Of a DNA stretch of 64,000 nucleotides, positions 47,301 to 57,123 are shown piece by piece. Made by a program: the position numbers and the translations under genes. The notes under the pieces were generated by a model that was not told where the DNA came from, searched no databases, and saw only the letters and a program-made list of their open reading frames with translations. Numbering within the stretch: position 1 is the first letter of the stretch; every line of letters starts with the position of its first letter. Source of the DNA: Cryptomeria japonica (Eukaryota > Streptophyta > Pinopsida > Cupressales > Cupressaceae); NCBI RefSeq assembly GCF_030272615.1, contig NC_081409.1, positions 612,792,755 through 612,856,754 of the forward strand, read 5' to 3'.

Positions 47301-47672
47301 ATTTAGATGAAGATCCTTGCCTCGATTGAGGAATTATTGGGTGTTGATGTTAGTGATGCTAGTGGTTTACACTTAGCTGAATTAAGAGATAGGATGAAAT
47401 TTATGTATTTTTGCCAGTTGGACTCTTTGAAGAAGAGTCAGATAGATGACTTGGTCTCTTTGTTGATTCATGTTCATATTTTGTAGAAGCTCATGCCAGA
47501 ATGGGAGAACACTATGAATGCTTGCTCGGATTTGCTGGACGTGATTGATTTACAACAAGATACCTTGCCTAGCATTTCCATGGAGGAGTTAGATTCAGTA
47601 TTGGCTAGATTCTTGAAGTATGCTGGGAGAGAGAGATGCAGGGAGGAATCTTTTAGAAGATTCTCTATTTGA
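44379..47672 (+). pseudogene. Long unrecognised ORF, full of amber stops (extra ORF of a retroelement?)
   Basis: From ATG at 44379 a coding region of roughly 1,090 codons can be followed to TGA at 47670. Frame shifts occur near 45066-45095 and near 46640. Stops inside: TAA 44706, TGA 45063, TAG near 46034, 46292, 46722, 47025, 47262, 47304 and 47484. Readable segments include FDQMQRWMFGVGDQVPSPTY, AIAKVFGIPRGMD, FPTFTYLRIHGFQFEPYRLP and YPTDRMILLEVVRQLLEF; then a Lys/Arg-rich stretch, a Pro/Ser stretch, acidic repeats and coiled-coil-like segments. No gag, protease, RT or integrase is present. It may be the extra ORF of a Tat/Ogre-type element whose gag-pol was lost, or an unrelated gene; I do not recognise a family. 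Confidence 0.6.
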
Positions 47673-48966
47673 TGACTAGGTATCTTTTCATTGGGCCATA
47701 TGTTGGTGGCACCATTTTTGATGTAAACCCTAATTAGGGCAATTCTAGGGTTTTGTTGGCATGATCTCGATCGTTGATCTTAGATCAATCTTGGCCATCC
47801 ATTTTGTAAGAGACTCTATATATGTCTCTTTGTCTCTCATTTGTAAGAGAGATTTTGTAGAATTGTTGGTATATGCTGCAGCTATTTGAATCCTAATCAT
47901 TGTTCAATTGTTGGTGATTTTGCTCTTCAAGTGTTGTATTTGCATTGATGGTTCTCAATTCCTCCAAGTTAGATTAGAATTTTAGTTTAGAATTTATTTT
48001 CATGTATGTTAGATTGAGTGGAAGATTTGTTGAATTCATTTGTGTGGAATACTTAATCCATACCACTAGCCTCTTGCCGCTGGTAAGTGCCCCTTGTGTG
48101 GTCAACTGGAATTTAAGTAAGCTTAACTTCAACTATTACGTGTCCCTTGACAAGCATCAACTTGGATGGTGTCAACGTTTGATGGTGATAGCCTGAAAAT
48201 CCTTTAAGTATACCTTAGACGATTGCACTAAGCTTGTGTCAATACCTGATTGTGAGACCTTGCCTGGTTTGATTCCACTAAATCCATTCATCATTTCCTA
48301 CATTCCTAGGCTTAGAATAGATTTCCTGAACCCTATTCCTTTGGACCATTTTTTTAGTAAGAAGTAAAATCCAGAGCCATATTGATAAATCTTAAGTTGT
48401 ACACACCTATTCCGCATCATTCATGATAATCCAAACATTTGCGTAAGTCCCCAAGTGAACACAGCAATTCACATCGACCATTGAGTTACCCACTCGTCAA
48501 GACCTGACATGTATAAACCTTGGAATCATTTTAGTTGATCTCATTCTTAGCATCTGAGGTGATTTTGTTCAAGAGAGGGTAAATTATCTTGGTAATTTAT
48601 TCTGTAATGTTATGTGCCTAAAACACACATCAACAGGTCCCCAGTTCCCACACCCCTTTACACCATTCCTAAACCTAAAACAGCCCTACTAAAAACAAAA
48701 AACAAACTCATTTTGCCATTTTTCCAATTTGTGAAGAAGACAAAGAAAGAAGAGCAGTGAGAAGCAGCGAACAGGAATAGAAAAAAGCAAGAGAGCATCA
48801 AATCTTCTTCATTTGACATTAGTTTATATCTATTGTTCATTTGCTCAAATTCTTTTGCTTTTTTTAACTTTTCTGATAGTTCTGAAACACTTTACGAGAC
48901 TATTTTGTTTGTTTTTGTTTAATGTTTTCACTTGAAAACATGTTTTGAATTTTCAACAAAAAGGCA
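47673..48966. other. Promoter-like non-coding sequence
   Basis: No coding region is seen. Contains the palindrome AACCCTAATTAGGG-like telobox near 47729, a TATA-like box TATATAT (47817-47823), and repeated GAGAG/CTCTTT runs around it. TGTTGG (47710) and ATCAACA (48634) could bound a 0.9 kb LTR, but no 5-bp duplication was found, so it is not called one. Confidence 0.4.
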
Positions 48967-49190
48967 ATGACCAATAGTGAGGGTGATGAGATTCAAATTC
49001 AACAAAGAAGTCGTGATACTTTCATTGGGGGTTCCTCAGGAGTGAAAATGTTGCAGTGACTATGAGTTCAAGTAACCCATCTAAAAGCTCTTTTGAACTC
49101 CTCAAAACCAATGTAAAAGGCCCCTTTAATCCAAAAATACCCTTTAACAATTTGCAAGAGCCATAGACAAACACAAGAAAAAAAATATAT
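48967..49190 (+). pseudogene. Possible first exon fragment, unrecognised
   Basis: An ATG at 48967 begins MTNSEGDEIQIQQRSRDTF. After a frame change near 49045 translation runs SSNPSKSSFELLKTNVKGPF, then stops. A GTAAGT donor follows at about 49195. It may be the 5' exon of the hAT gene downstream, or chance. Support is weak. Confidence 0.25.
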
Positions 49191-49379
49191 TGAGGTAAGT
49201 CTGTTAAATTTATGGATCAGAATTAACATCTATCTTGTTCTATGTATTACTGATTAAAATGTAAATCTGACTATCTTCTTTTGTATGGCTGGTGAGAGGA
49301 GCATTTATTATATTTCTATATCCTATCTCACGAATGCCACTCAATATAAGTATGTAACAAATGAGGCACGGTCAAGCAA

Positions 49380-49428
49380 TGTCTTGATCGGTCATGAATG
49401 CCTTGATCGGTCATGACCGATCAAGACA
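49380..49428. repeat. 18-bp inverted repeat (hairpin)
   Basis: Arms TGTCTTGATCGGTCATGA (49380-49397) and its exact reverse complement (49411-49428) enclose a 13-base loop that repeats CTTGATCGG. Pairing extends outward with a few mismatches. Confidence 0.92.
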
Positions 49429-49507
49429 TTACTTGATTGTGGCTCTTTGTTTATACTAAACAATTGTTTGTTCCACGTTAATGCCAATCGGTGGGAGTAG
49501 TATTGCA

Positions 49508-49616
49508 ACCAATGTCTATTGGTGTTGTCTTAATGCTAACAGCTGATAGTTATCAGTGTGTTAGCCTTAACAACCGATAACTATCGGTGTAGACTAACAC
49601 ACCGATAACTATCGGT
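49508..49616. repeat. Cluster of four covarying short palindromes
   Basis: ACCAATGTCTATTGGT (49508), CTGATAGTTATCAG (49543), ACCGATAACTATCGGT (49573) and again (49601), spaced about 30 bases. Differences between units occur on both arms so that pairing is kept. The second unit is inside a wider palindrome GCTAACA...TGTTAGC. Confidence 0.88.
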
Positions 49617-49847
49617 GATCTTCGTTATGTTGCCACCCGATAATACATGCAGCCCGATATATTATATGCAACCCAATATTTAATCGGTGTTTTCATTAAT
49701 CATTTATTTAATATTATTTATGTTAATCGATATATATCTAAATACAAGATTTAATAAATCAATGAACATAACCAAAATATATAGTATTAATTATTATTAT
49801 CTAATCAATTTAACAATAATAATAATAAATAACATAATGATATATAT

Positions 49848-49889
49848 AATTAAATGTTGAAGGCCTTAAGGCCAATTTAACATTTAATT
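49848..49889. repeat. 11-bp-arm hairpin with inner GGCC pair
   Basis: AATTAAATGTT and AACATTTAATT enclose a GAAGGCCTTAAGGCCAATT centre that pairs again. It resembles the fold of a small inverted-repeat element. Confidence 0.85.
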
Positions 49890-50254
49890 TTATCCGACTG
49901 AAGCTATAAATCATCAAAGTCAAGTATGGCTTTGCCATTTGTCCGACAAATGCTATAGGTGCAGCTATACAATAGTTTATTCTCATCTTTTGTGCATAAG
50001 TGAACGATTTGTAAATGGTTGTGAAAAGAAACTCTAACTAAGAGGGTGATGACTAGATTGTATAGGGATGGGAAACAAAAAATAAGGGATTATCAATAGA
50101 GAACACGCAGCCTACTATGTCATTGCCTACCCAAACCTTAGATGTTGGAAATAAAAGGAGAGAGGGTTATACCAAGGAAAAAGCTACTAGTGTTGTAGGA
50201 ATGTTTAATATGCAATCACAAGAGGTGAATAAGTCTTCTATTACTTAACTTTTC

Positions 50255-51580
50255 TTTGCCCATACCATACCAATTGGTGTGGCACGTTCTCCCTATCTAA
50301 AACAAAAGTTCAAAGATGCAATTATTGTTGATCCCTCATTCACCCCCTAGCAAAAATAAGTTACATACCACCCACCTCAATAGAGAATATTTTAAGGTGA
50401 GTGTGGTAATGGAGGAAATGAGGCAAACTTGAATAAAGAATGGTTGCTCTATCATCGTGGATGGATAGACCAATATTAGGCATCAACCAGACATCAAATG
50501 GCTTTTATTTTCTTAGAGCTATTGAATATTCAGGGATGAGAAATAATGCAAACTTCCAATTTCAAATTTTAAAGAATGCCATAAAAGAGGTTGGACCCTT
50601 TAATGTTGTACATGTGGTAACAACCCTGTATATAAGTTAGTTGACTTGATGATGGACGGTGCTTTCAAGAACATTTTTAGAAGCCTATGAGTTCATGCAT
50701 TGAAAAACACATTGCAAGACATTTGAAAGATAGATTTGGTGAAGGCAATGGTAGCAAAAGCTAGAGTCATACAAATGTCCATTCGCAACCATCACACCTC
50801 ACTTGCTTTCTTTGATACTTTTTCAATGAAGGAATTTCTCAAGCCCATGAATGCTCAATATGCCAACTACTTCATTTTCTTTGATAGTTTCCAAAATGTG
50901 GTACATAGCTTAAGGCAAACATGACTGAAAGAAAATGTGTGAAACAAAATATCCTTGAAGATAATTGGTAGTCCAAAATGAAGTAAGAAATTGCTGGTTT
51001 TATTGTTAAAGTTATTAAATGATTAATTTAGCGATGCTTCTAACTTGTAAATTATTTTCATTCTTTGTAATAGCATTTTTTTTGTCATTTGAGTATTAAT
51101 CTTTATTTAAGTTTTAACTTTTGTAACTTGTTTAATGTTTTCTCCTTCATCTTACCTATCATGCAAGTCAGAAGAGATGTTGATATAGACTCTCCTAGCC
51201 TTGGAGAAATATATGAGACATATGATATCATGCTTAGACAGATGAAGCAAGTAACTCATAGAAAGGATCCTACTTTGGGACTTTATGAGAAGCATAATAG
51301 GCCCATTGTGACACAATAGTTAAACAATATGAACACCCTACTCATATGGCAACCTATGCTCCAAATCCCAAATGGTATGCAACTAGGCCTAGGCGAGTGC
51401 CTCAATCTCATGATGAAGGTGGGAAACAAATACTCATGAAAGCCCTTCAAAAATGTATACCGATTAGGAGTCTCCCTTACTTCTCACATAATGACTAGCC
51501 TTTGCCAATCTGTGTTCCAACATTCAACAAAATAGAGGCAAGGATGGATAAAATTGAAAGGAAGCTAAGGAGCGGAAAAT
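50255..51580 (+). pseudogene. hAT transposase pseudogene 2 (DUF659)
   Basis: Translation gives FFYAHTIPIGVARSPYLKQ, KDAIIVDPSF, then ISFLRAIEYSG-like FYFLRAIEYSGMRN, NANFQFQILKNAIKEVGPFN (50545-50620), then VKAMVAKARVIQM and FSMKEFLKPMNAQY (50735-50860). After a stretch that may be an intron (about 50975-51165) the C-terminal DIDSPSLGEIYETYDIMLRQ and DPTLGLYEKHNRPIV follow. Many stops are present. The similarity is to plant hAT transposase-like proteins with DUF659. It is interrupted near 51600 by a copia LTR. Confidence 0.8.
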
Positions 51581-51599
51581 GCTTCCTAACACTAATCTA

Positions 51600-52460
51600 G
51601 TGGGGAAGATATCACAAATTTTCTTTACAATTTTTAGCTATTATAAAATAAGAAACACATTCAAAAGGAGATAATAAACATACATAAAGATAAACACAAT
51701 GAACACAAGATATATCGTGGGGAAAATCTTTTCGGGAGAAAAACGCCACACTCCAAAAGTCGCCCAATATATTATTCACAAATCAACAACAAAATACAAT
51801 ATACTTATGAAGCAAGCTTCTCACAAGTACATCAACAACCAAAGATTAGAAGGTAACCCAATAGCTATAAGACTCTTACACACAATCTCCATCTCATGCA
51901 CCTAACATATAGGAGATACAATACATGAAATTGTTAAATGTTATTACGAAACCATGAACTAAAACAGCCCAAAAAGTGGCGCCCAACTTATCTCCAATCC
52001 AAGATGCCCTATGATGTGTCAACACACACACCAACTTTTACAGCTCATTTATGTGTCAACACATTTTTATATTTCCTATTTTAGGAGATCCAACTTCCAG
52101 AGGTCATAACTTTTGAATTGGGTGTCCAATTGATGAACCGTTTGACGTGTCGAAAAGCTTGCAATGTGCTCTATCAAAACTATAACCTACTACTTCGGTT
52201 ACAAACACTTTTGGACTGGTTTGGAGCCTCTAAGGCCCTCAAATTGACTCCAAAACTTTCATTCACAACTTTCAAAAGCAAAAACTTTAGTATCTTCAAA
52301 TCTAGATATGATCTTGCAACCAAAATTTACTGGCATGCTTATTTAGCCAATCTAAAGCTTTGGGGAAAAATTCAAACTAATTCATGCTCAAATGAAAACT
52401 TCCTATAAATAGTAACCTTATGTAAATGCAAGGTTGAAACACAATTTTCTTAAGATTCTC
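51600..52460 (-). repeat. Probable 3' LTR of copia E
   Basis: On the minus strand it lies after the copia E pol end and a purine tract (AAGTGGGAGAA, about 52460-52470). It contains the copia LTR phrase TTTTTCTCCCGAAAAGATTT (about 51725-51752, minus strand). It ends ...TCTTCCCCA at 51600. The matching 5' LTR was not found and borders are approximate. Confidence 0.55.
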
Positions 52461-52580
52461 CCACTTGTTGAACACCTTGCAAGAGCAAAGGGAGTATCTA
52501 CTCCATAATTTAATTGCTAGGGGCCTTGAGGCCCATTGACTTCAAACACCATCTCAACTTCTCTATGCTCACCAATTTTA

Positions 52581-54027
52581 TCAAGCATCTGCAACATTTG
52601 TCGAAGTGTCAACCTTCTCCAATTTTACCTTTCCATCCTCTACCATATCTCGAACAAAATGAAACTGAACACCAATTTGCTTTGTTCTAACATGGAAAGC
52701 CAAATTTTGAACACAACCATCCAAGCCAATATCTGAACACAACCGTCTAAACCAAATGGCTTCCTCACAAGCATGAGTAGCTACCATATACTCTATCTCC
52801 GCCGTGGACAAAGTGACTACATCTTGTTGCTTACTCATCCAACTAATAACAACACCATACATTGCAAAGAATTAACCACCGATGGATCTTTTGCTATGAA
52901 TGTTACTTGCCCAATCTAAATCCACATATCCACAAATACTCACAAAATGTCGAGGTCCAATAGGATAACCATGTTAACACAAGGAATACTTGGAAGTACG
53001 CCTCAAATATTTGAACACTCTCAATTCCATCCCAATGCACCCATCCAGGATTAGCCATATATCAACTCAAGACTCCCACTGCTTGGGCAATGTTTGGTCT
53101 TGTATAGACCATAGCAAACATAAGACTACCAACAACACTCGTGTATGGTACACAGGCCATGTCCTCCACCTCAATAGGAGATTTTGAACAACCCTTCATA
53201 GATAACTTAGTTGCCAATGCAATAGAGCTTATCACAGATCTACAAGCTATCATGCTAAATCTCTTCAACACTGAATTCACATATTTACTTTGGCTTAACA
53301 AAAGCTTTTTGTTAGCTCTGTCTCTTCTGATCTCCACTCCCATAATGTACCTAGCTACACCTAGATCTTTCATCTCAAACTGTGCTAAAAATTAAGGCTT
53401 CAAATCAGAAATTAAATATCCATTCCCAAACAGTAACATATCATCCACATATAATGCAATAATGAGAATGCGACCATTATCAATTAAACATAATGATCGA
53501 ATTTAGACCTCTGAAATTCCAAATTCAACACATAGGAATCAAACTTTTGGTACCACATCCTAGGAGATTGTTTCAAACCGTACAAAGACTTTTTCAGCTT
53601 GCAAATTAGATTTTCTTTACCTTTCACCATGAAATGCTCTAATTGTGACATACAAAATCTTTTCCTCCAAATCACCATGAAGGAATGTTGTCTTCACATC
53701 CATTTACTTGATTTCCAAATCATGAACTGTAGCAAGTGATAACAAGAAACAAATGGATGTCAACTTTGCAACGGGAGAGAAATTATCACCATAATCTATT
53801 CCTTCAACCTGGGAATACCCTTGGCAACAAACCGTGCTTTTTGCTTCTCGATGCTACCATCGGAACCCAACTTTTCCTTGAACAACCATTTGCATCCCAC
53901 GCGCTTATGTCTTTCAAGCTAAGGTACCAAATCCCAAGTATTGTTCTTCAAAGACGACATCTCATCGTTCATGTCTTCCATCCAAGAATTTGCATCACTC
54001 ATACCCATAGCCTCTCTAACAGTCCTA
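52581..54027 (-). pseudogene. Copia E pol (RT, RNase H), Tork-like
   Basis: Minus-strand copia pol. From the right: MSDANSWMEDMNDE-like spacer, KRVGCKWLFKEKLG, the RT stretch LICKLKKSLYGLKQSPRMWY (53610-53540), YVDDMLLFG region near 53440, then MKDLGVARYIMGVEIRRDR, QAVGVLS, and RNase H (ISWMSKQQDVVTLSTAEIEY near 52810; HVRTKQIGVQFHFVRDMVED near 52650). Wording such as SPRMWYQKFD and ARYIMGVEI fits Tork-type elements. Several stops and shifts are present. Confidence 0.85.
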
Positions 54028-54032
54028 GGTTC
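54028..54032. repeat. Target-site duplication GGTTC (left)
   Basis: Precedes the solo LTR; the same pentamer is at 54884-54888. Confidence 0.92.
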
Positions 54033-54883
54033 TGTTGAATATTCGGAATATTGAGAGGGGAGGGGTGAATCAGTATTCTCTTGAACTTGTTAAAACTTCT
54101 AACTAACCAATCAAATAACATAATTTAAATGCAGTAAGGGAAATTAACACAAAATACAACACCGGATTTGTACATGGAAAACCTAACATGGGAAAAACCA
54201 TAGAAGAGTGTTATCTCGGGTATAATGCAATATGTAACCGATTACACAATACAAGGGGTGGCTCACTGCCAGTTTGGGCTCACTACCTGAAGGGCTCACT
54301 GCCGAATGATAGAGTACAAAATTGAACTGTTAATGTTGTATCTGACATACGCATGGGTAATAGTTCCTTTGAAGTGCACAAACTATCTTATACATCCACC
54401 GTACATATACCGCATAACAATATTTACATCCACAGACTTTTTTGCATATACATAACGTACACAAATAGTTGTTTTGCAACAACGATGCTTCTAACATGCA
54501 ACATTGATGGCTATATGTATTCCCATAAAGTATTCTGACTAGTCGACTCAACTGGAAAGGGGTGAGACCGGAATATCTACACACTACAACAAACAAATAT
54601 CTTCATGAAGTGTTTGCTTCCAACTTGAATCATAAAACATGCCTTTAACATTTTCAGATAGGATCGGAACCAAAACCACCTTGAAGAATCTACTCTCATC
54701 GCCTCCAAATGGGACCAGACCCAAAACATCTTCCGGTAAGAGTAGATACTGGACCTCAAAATTGCTTGAAGTAAACATACATACATCGCATAACAAAGAA
54801 ACAACATATACTGAAGCAAACTTCCGAATTGAATCAAAGACATACATTTTCGACCAAATCACATCAATGACAACGGGCCAACA
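54033..54883 (-). repeat. Solo copia-type LTR in copia E
   Basis: 851 bp, flanked by perfect GGTTC duplications (54028-54032, 54884-54888). On the minus strand it starts TGTTGGCCCGTTGTCATTGA and ends ATATTCAACA. It has the copia LTR module (minus strand TATGGTTTTTCCCATG ... GGTTTTCCATGT). The pol reading frame of copia E is continuous once it is removed. The pair of short minus-strand ORFs inside is not a gene. Confidence 0.92.
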
Positions 54884-54888
54884 GGTTC
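54884..54888. repeat. Target-site duplication GGTTC (right)
   Basis: Matches 54028-54032 exactly. Confidence 0.92.
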
Positions 54889-55325
54889 ATCAGTGTTAAC
54901 AATCAAAGCATACATACAATTGGAATCTAACAATGAATAACCAAACCTATCCAGTTGCCACCCAATTCTTATAGACCTCCTCAAAGGTTGGGGTTGAGGT
55001 TCTTCATTTTCTTCTGAACTTTCAAAGCTACTAGAGCTCTCCTCATCATCAAATCCACCAAGAGCTCATAGTTCTTTCTCAAGGGTAGAAGAAATCTGAA
55101 CTACCTCATTGTGATCCTCTTCTTTCTCTGGTTGTAGCTCAATAGCGGAAGGTTTCATCTCTCTGAAAATAACACTTTTGTTGTAGAGAACCTTCTCTAT
55201 CACTGGATCCCAAAGCCTATACCCAATTAGACCAACACCATAGCCAATAAAGATACACTTCATTGCCTTGTTTTCCAACTTAGATCTTTTTTTATGCAGA
55301 GCATTTAGTCTAACAACCACACTTT
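54889..55325 (-). pseudogene. Copia E pol upstream part (integrase-RT spacer)
   Basis: The minus-strand ORF at 55066-55320 reads NALHKKRSKLENKAMKCIFI, GYGVGLIGYRLWDPVIEKVL, then an acidic tail. This is the end of copia integrase (KCxFxGY...GYRLxDP) and the following variable spacer. The frame continues to the solo LTR at 54883 with YALIVN. The upstream integrase core is not in the window; the region right of 55325 belongs to gypsy F. Confidence 0.85.
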
Positions 55326-55330
55326 TGGGG

Positions 55331-55723
55331 CTTATTTAAAGTTTCAATCCCGTTCAACCAATTGTTTTGACTGGTCTTCTTTGTTATCAGCTGAGTCATG
55401 TTTTGATTAGTGTTAGTTGTTGGTTGAGGGAGGTTACGTAGGAGTTAAATTAGGTATAGATTGTTCAATTAATTAGTTGGTTGCAATCTCCGTAGGAGGG
55501 AGTTAAGGGTTGGTGACTGAAATAAACAGGATTTGCTAGTATTGGAGTTAGTTTTTTCTTTGGGGAAGATGTAATCTTCTGCTGCAGAATAATGAATATA
55601 GTAATCAGATTTTTTGAAGGACAATTCTATGATTTTCTTTGTTGGTCTCGGTTCATTTGTTTTTTATTTCTTTAGTATACAGATGTGATTACTAACTGGA
55701 AGGATCAAAAATAATTTGCATCA
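55331..55723 (+). repeat. 5' LTR (possibly partial) of gypsy F
   Basis: Sequence ending ATAATTTGCATCA, three bases before a TGGTATCAGAGC primer site. It has a possible R/U5 region with AATAATGAATATAGTAATCAG. The left border is not sharply defined. Confidence 0.5.
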
Positions 55724-55726
55724 GTT

Positions 55727-55738
55727 TGGTATCAGAGC
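55727..55738 (+). promoter_or_regulatory. Primer binding site of gypsy F (tRNA-iMet)
   Basis: TGGTATCAGAGC three bases after the LTR. Chromovirus-type gypsy elements use this initiator tRNA site. Confidence 0.8.
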
Positions 55739-55749
55739 AAAACTGAAAA

Positions 55750-57123
55750 TGGCTCAGAGAGGAGCTCCCATGGCTTGTGGACACAACGGCAGGAAGAATG
55801 CTCGATTGAGGTAATGCATTGGATGAAGTACTTCGAAGGTTGTGGGACCTAGAGGCTAGGTTGCTTCATGGGGACTCTAAAGAAGAATAGGAAGTTCAAA
55901 GAGGGCAAGCAACAGTCATAGACCCAATGGAGAGACTTATTGAGGCCATCAACAAATAAGGAACTAAAGTCAAGGTTGAGGTTCCTGATTTTAAAGGTGA
56001 ACTAAATCCTGAGGTGTTCTTGGATTGGATTCAAGACTTAGAAAAGTACTATGATATTGAAGGGATTGAGGAAGTTGAACCACGAAGGGTAAAGATTGCA
56101 GCTTCAAAGATGAAGTCTCATGTAGCTGTATGGTGGAAGAATCTTAAATACATTAGGAGTCAAGGAAAGGAGAAGATTAAGTTGTGGCCAAAGATGTTGA
56201 AGCATTTCATGCCTTCAGATTACCAAGAGAAGTTTTTTGGAGAATTTTAGACAGAAGGAGTCCTCCATATCTGCCTACACTGAATAATTTATGAAGCTGC
56301 AAATCAGAACTAACTTGCAAGAAGACAATGAGCATATTGTGGCCAGGTATATTAATGGACTTAGATTCCAGCTCCAAAATGAGTTAACCTTACTCAAGGT
56401 GAATTCTATAGATGAAGCTTATCAAATAGCTTTAAAAGCAGAGGGGAAATTGAATAGAATAAGTAAAGAAGCCAGCAAAAGAGGTGGTAATTCAAATAGA
56501 GGAAGGGCAAGTTCCTCCAAATCAACCAATGAAGAAGAATCAATGGATAATGTGAAGACAAACTTCCAAAGAAGCAGTGACTTTAGAGGTAGAGGACGAG
56601 GACAACAATTTTTGGGGGGTTGGAAACCCTTGAAACGTTATATTTGCAGTGAGGCTCATAGAGCTATGGATTGCCCTCAAAACCCCAAGAGAACAATGGT
56701 GACTCAAGAAGAAGAAAGAGAAGAGCCCCTGATAGAAGAAGTGTAAGCAGAGATAGGTGAGAATTTAATGCTGAGAAGGACCATGATAGCTGGAGATTAG
56801 GAAACCATTATAGCTGATTGGCGGAGAAACAGTGTATTTCGAACACAATGCAAGTGTCAAAGGTAAAGTGTGCAAGGTGATTGTTGATGGAGGAACCACT
56901 GATGACTTGGTAAGTAGAGAGATGGTACAAAAATAAAAGCTTGCTTGCATATCGAAACCAAACCCTTATAAAATTTCTTGGTTTTTGTTTTGTTGAGTTC
57001 AAAATTGGTCCATATGAGGACAAAGTGTTGTGTGATGTAGTGCCAATGGAAGTTTGTCGCTTGTTATCGGGTAGGCCCTGGCTATATGATAGGGATGTAA
57101 TTCTGTCATGTCCCCATCTATGA
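55750..57123 (+). pseudogene. Gypsy F gag and protease remnant (chromovirus-like)
   Basis: Gag-like translation: VPDFKGELNPEVFLDWIQDL, then KIAASKMKSHVAVWWKNLK and FMPSDYQEKFF, a stop near 56250, RYINGLRFQLQNEL, DEAYQIALKAEGKL, an Arg/Gly-rich stretch (RGGNSNRGRASSS) and a weak knuckle YICSEAHRAMDC. The protease part is decayed: DGGTTD-like sequence near 56890 and IGPYEDKVLCDVVPMEVCRL, LLSGRPWLYDRDV (57003-57100). Several stops. This is the usual chromovirus gag layout, although no chromodomain region is in the window. Confidence 0.82.

Noticed and set aside
47710-48634. Possible 0.9 kb LTR (TGTTGG...CAACA)
   Set aside because: No 5-bp duplication, no primer site or purine tract at the proper ends, and no second copy in the window.
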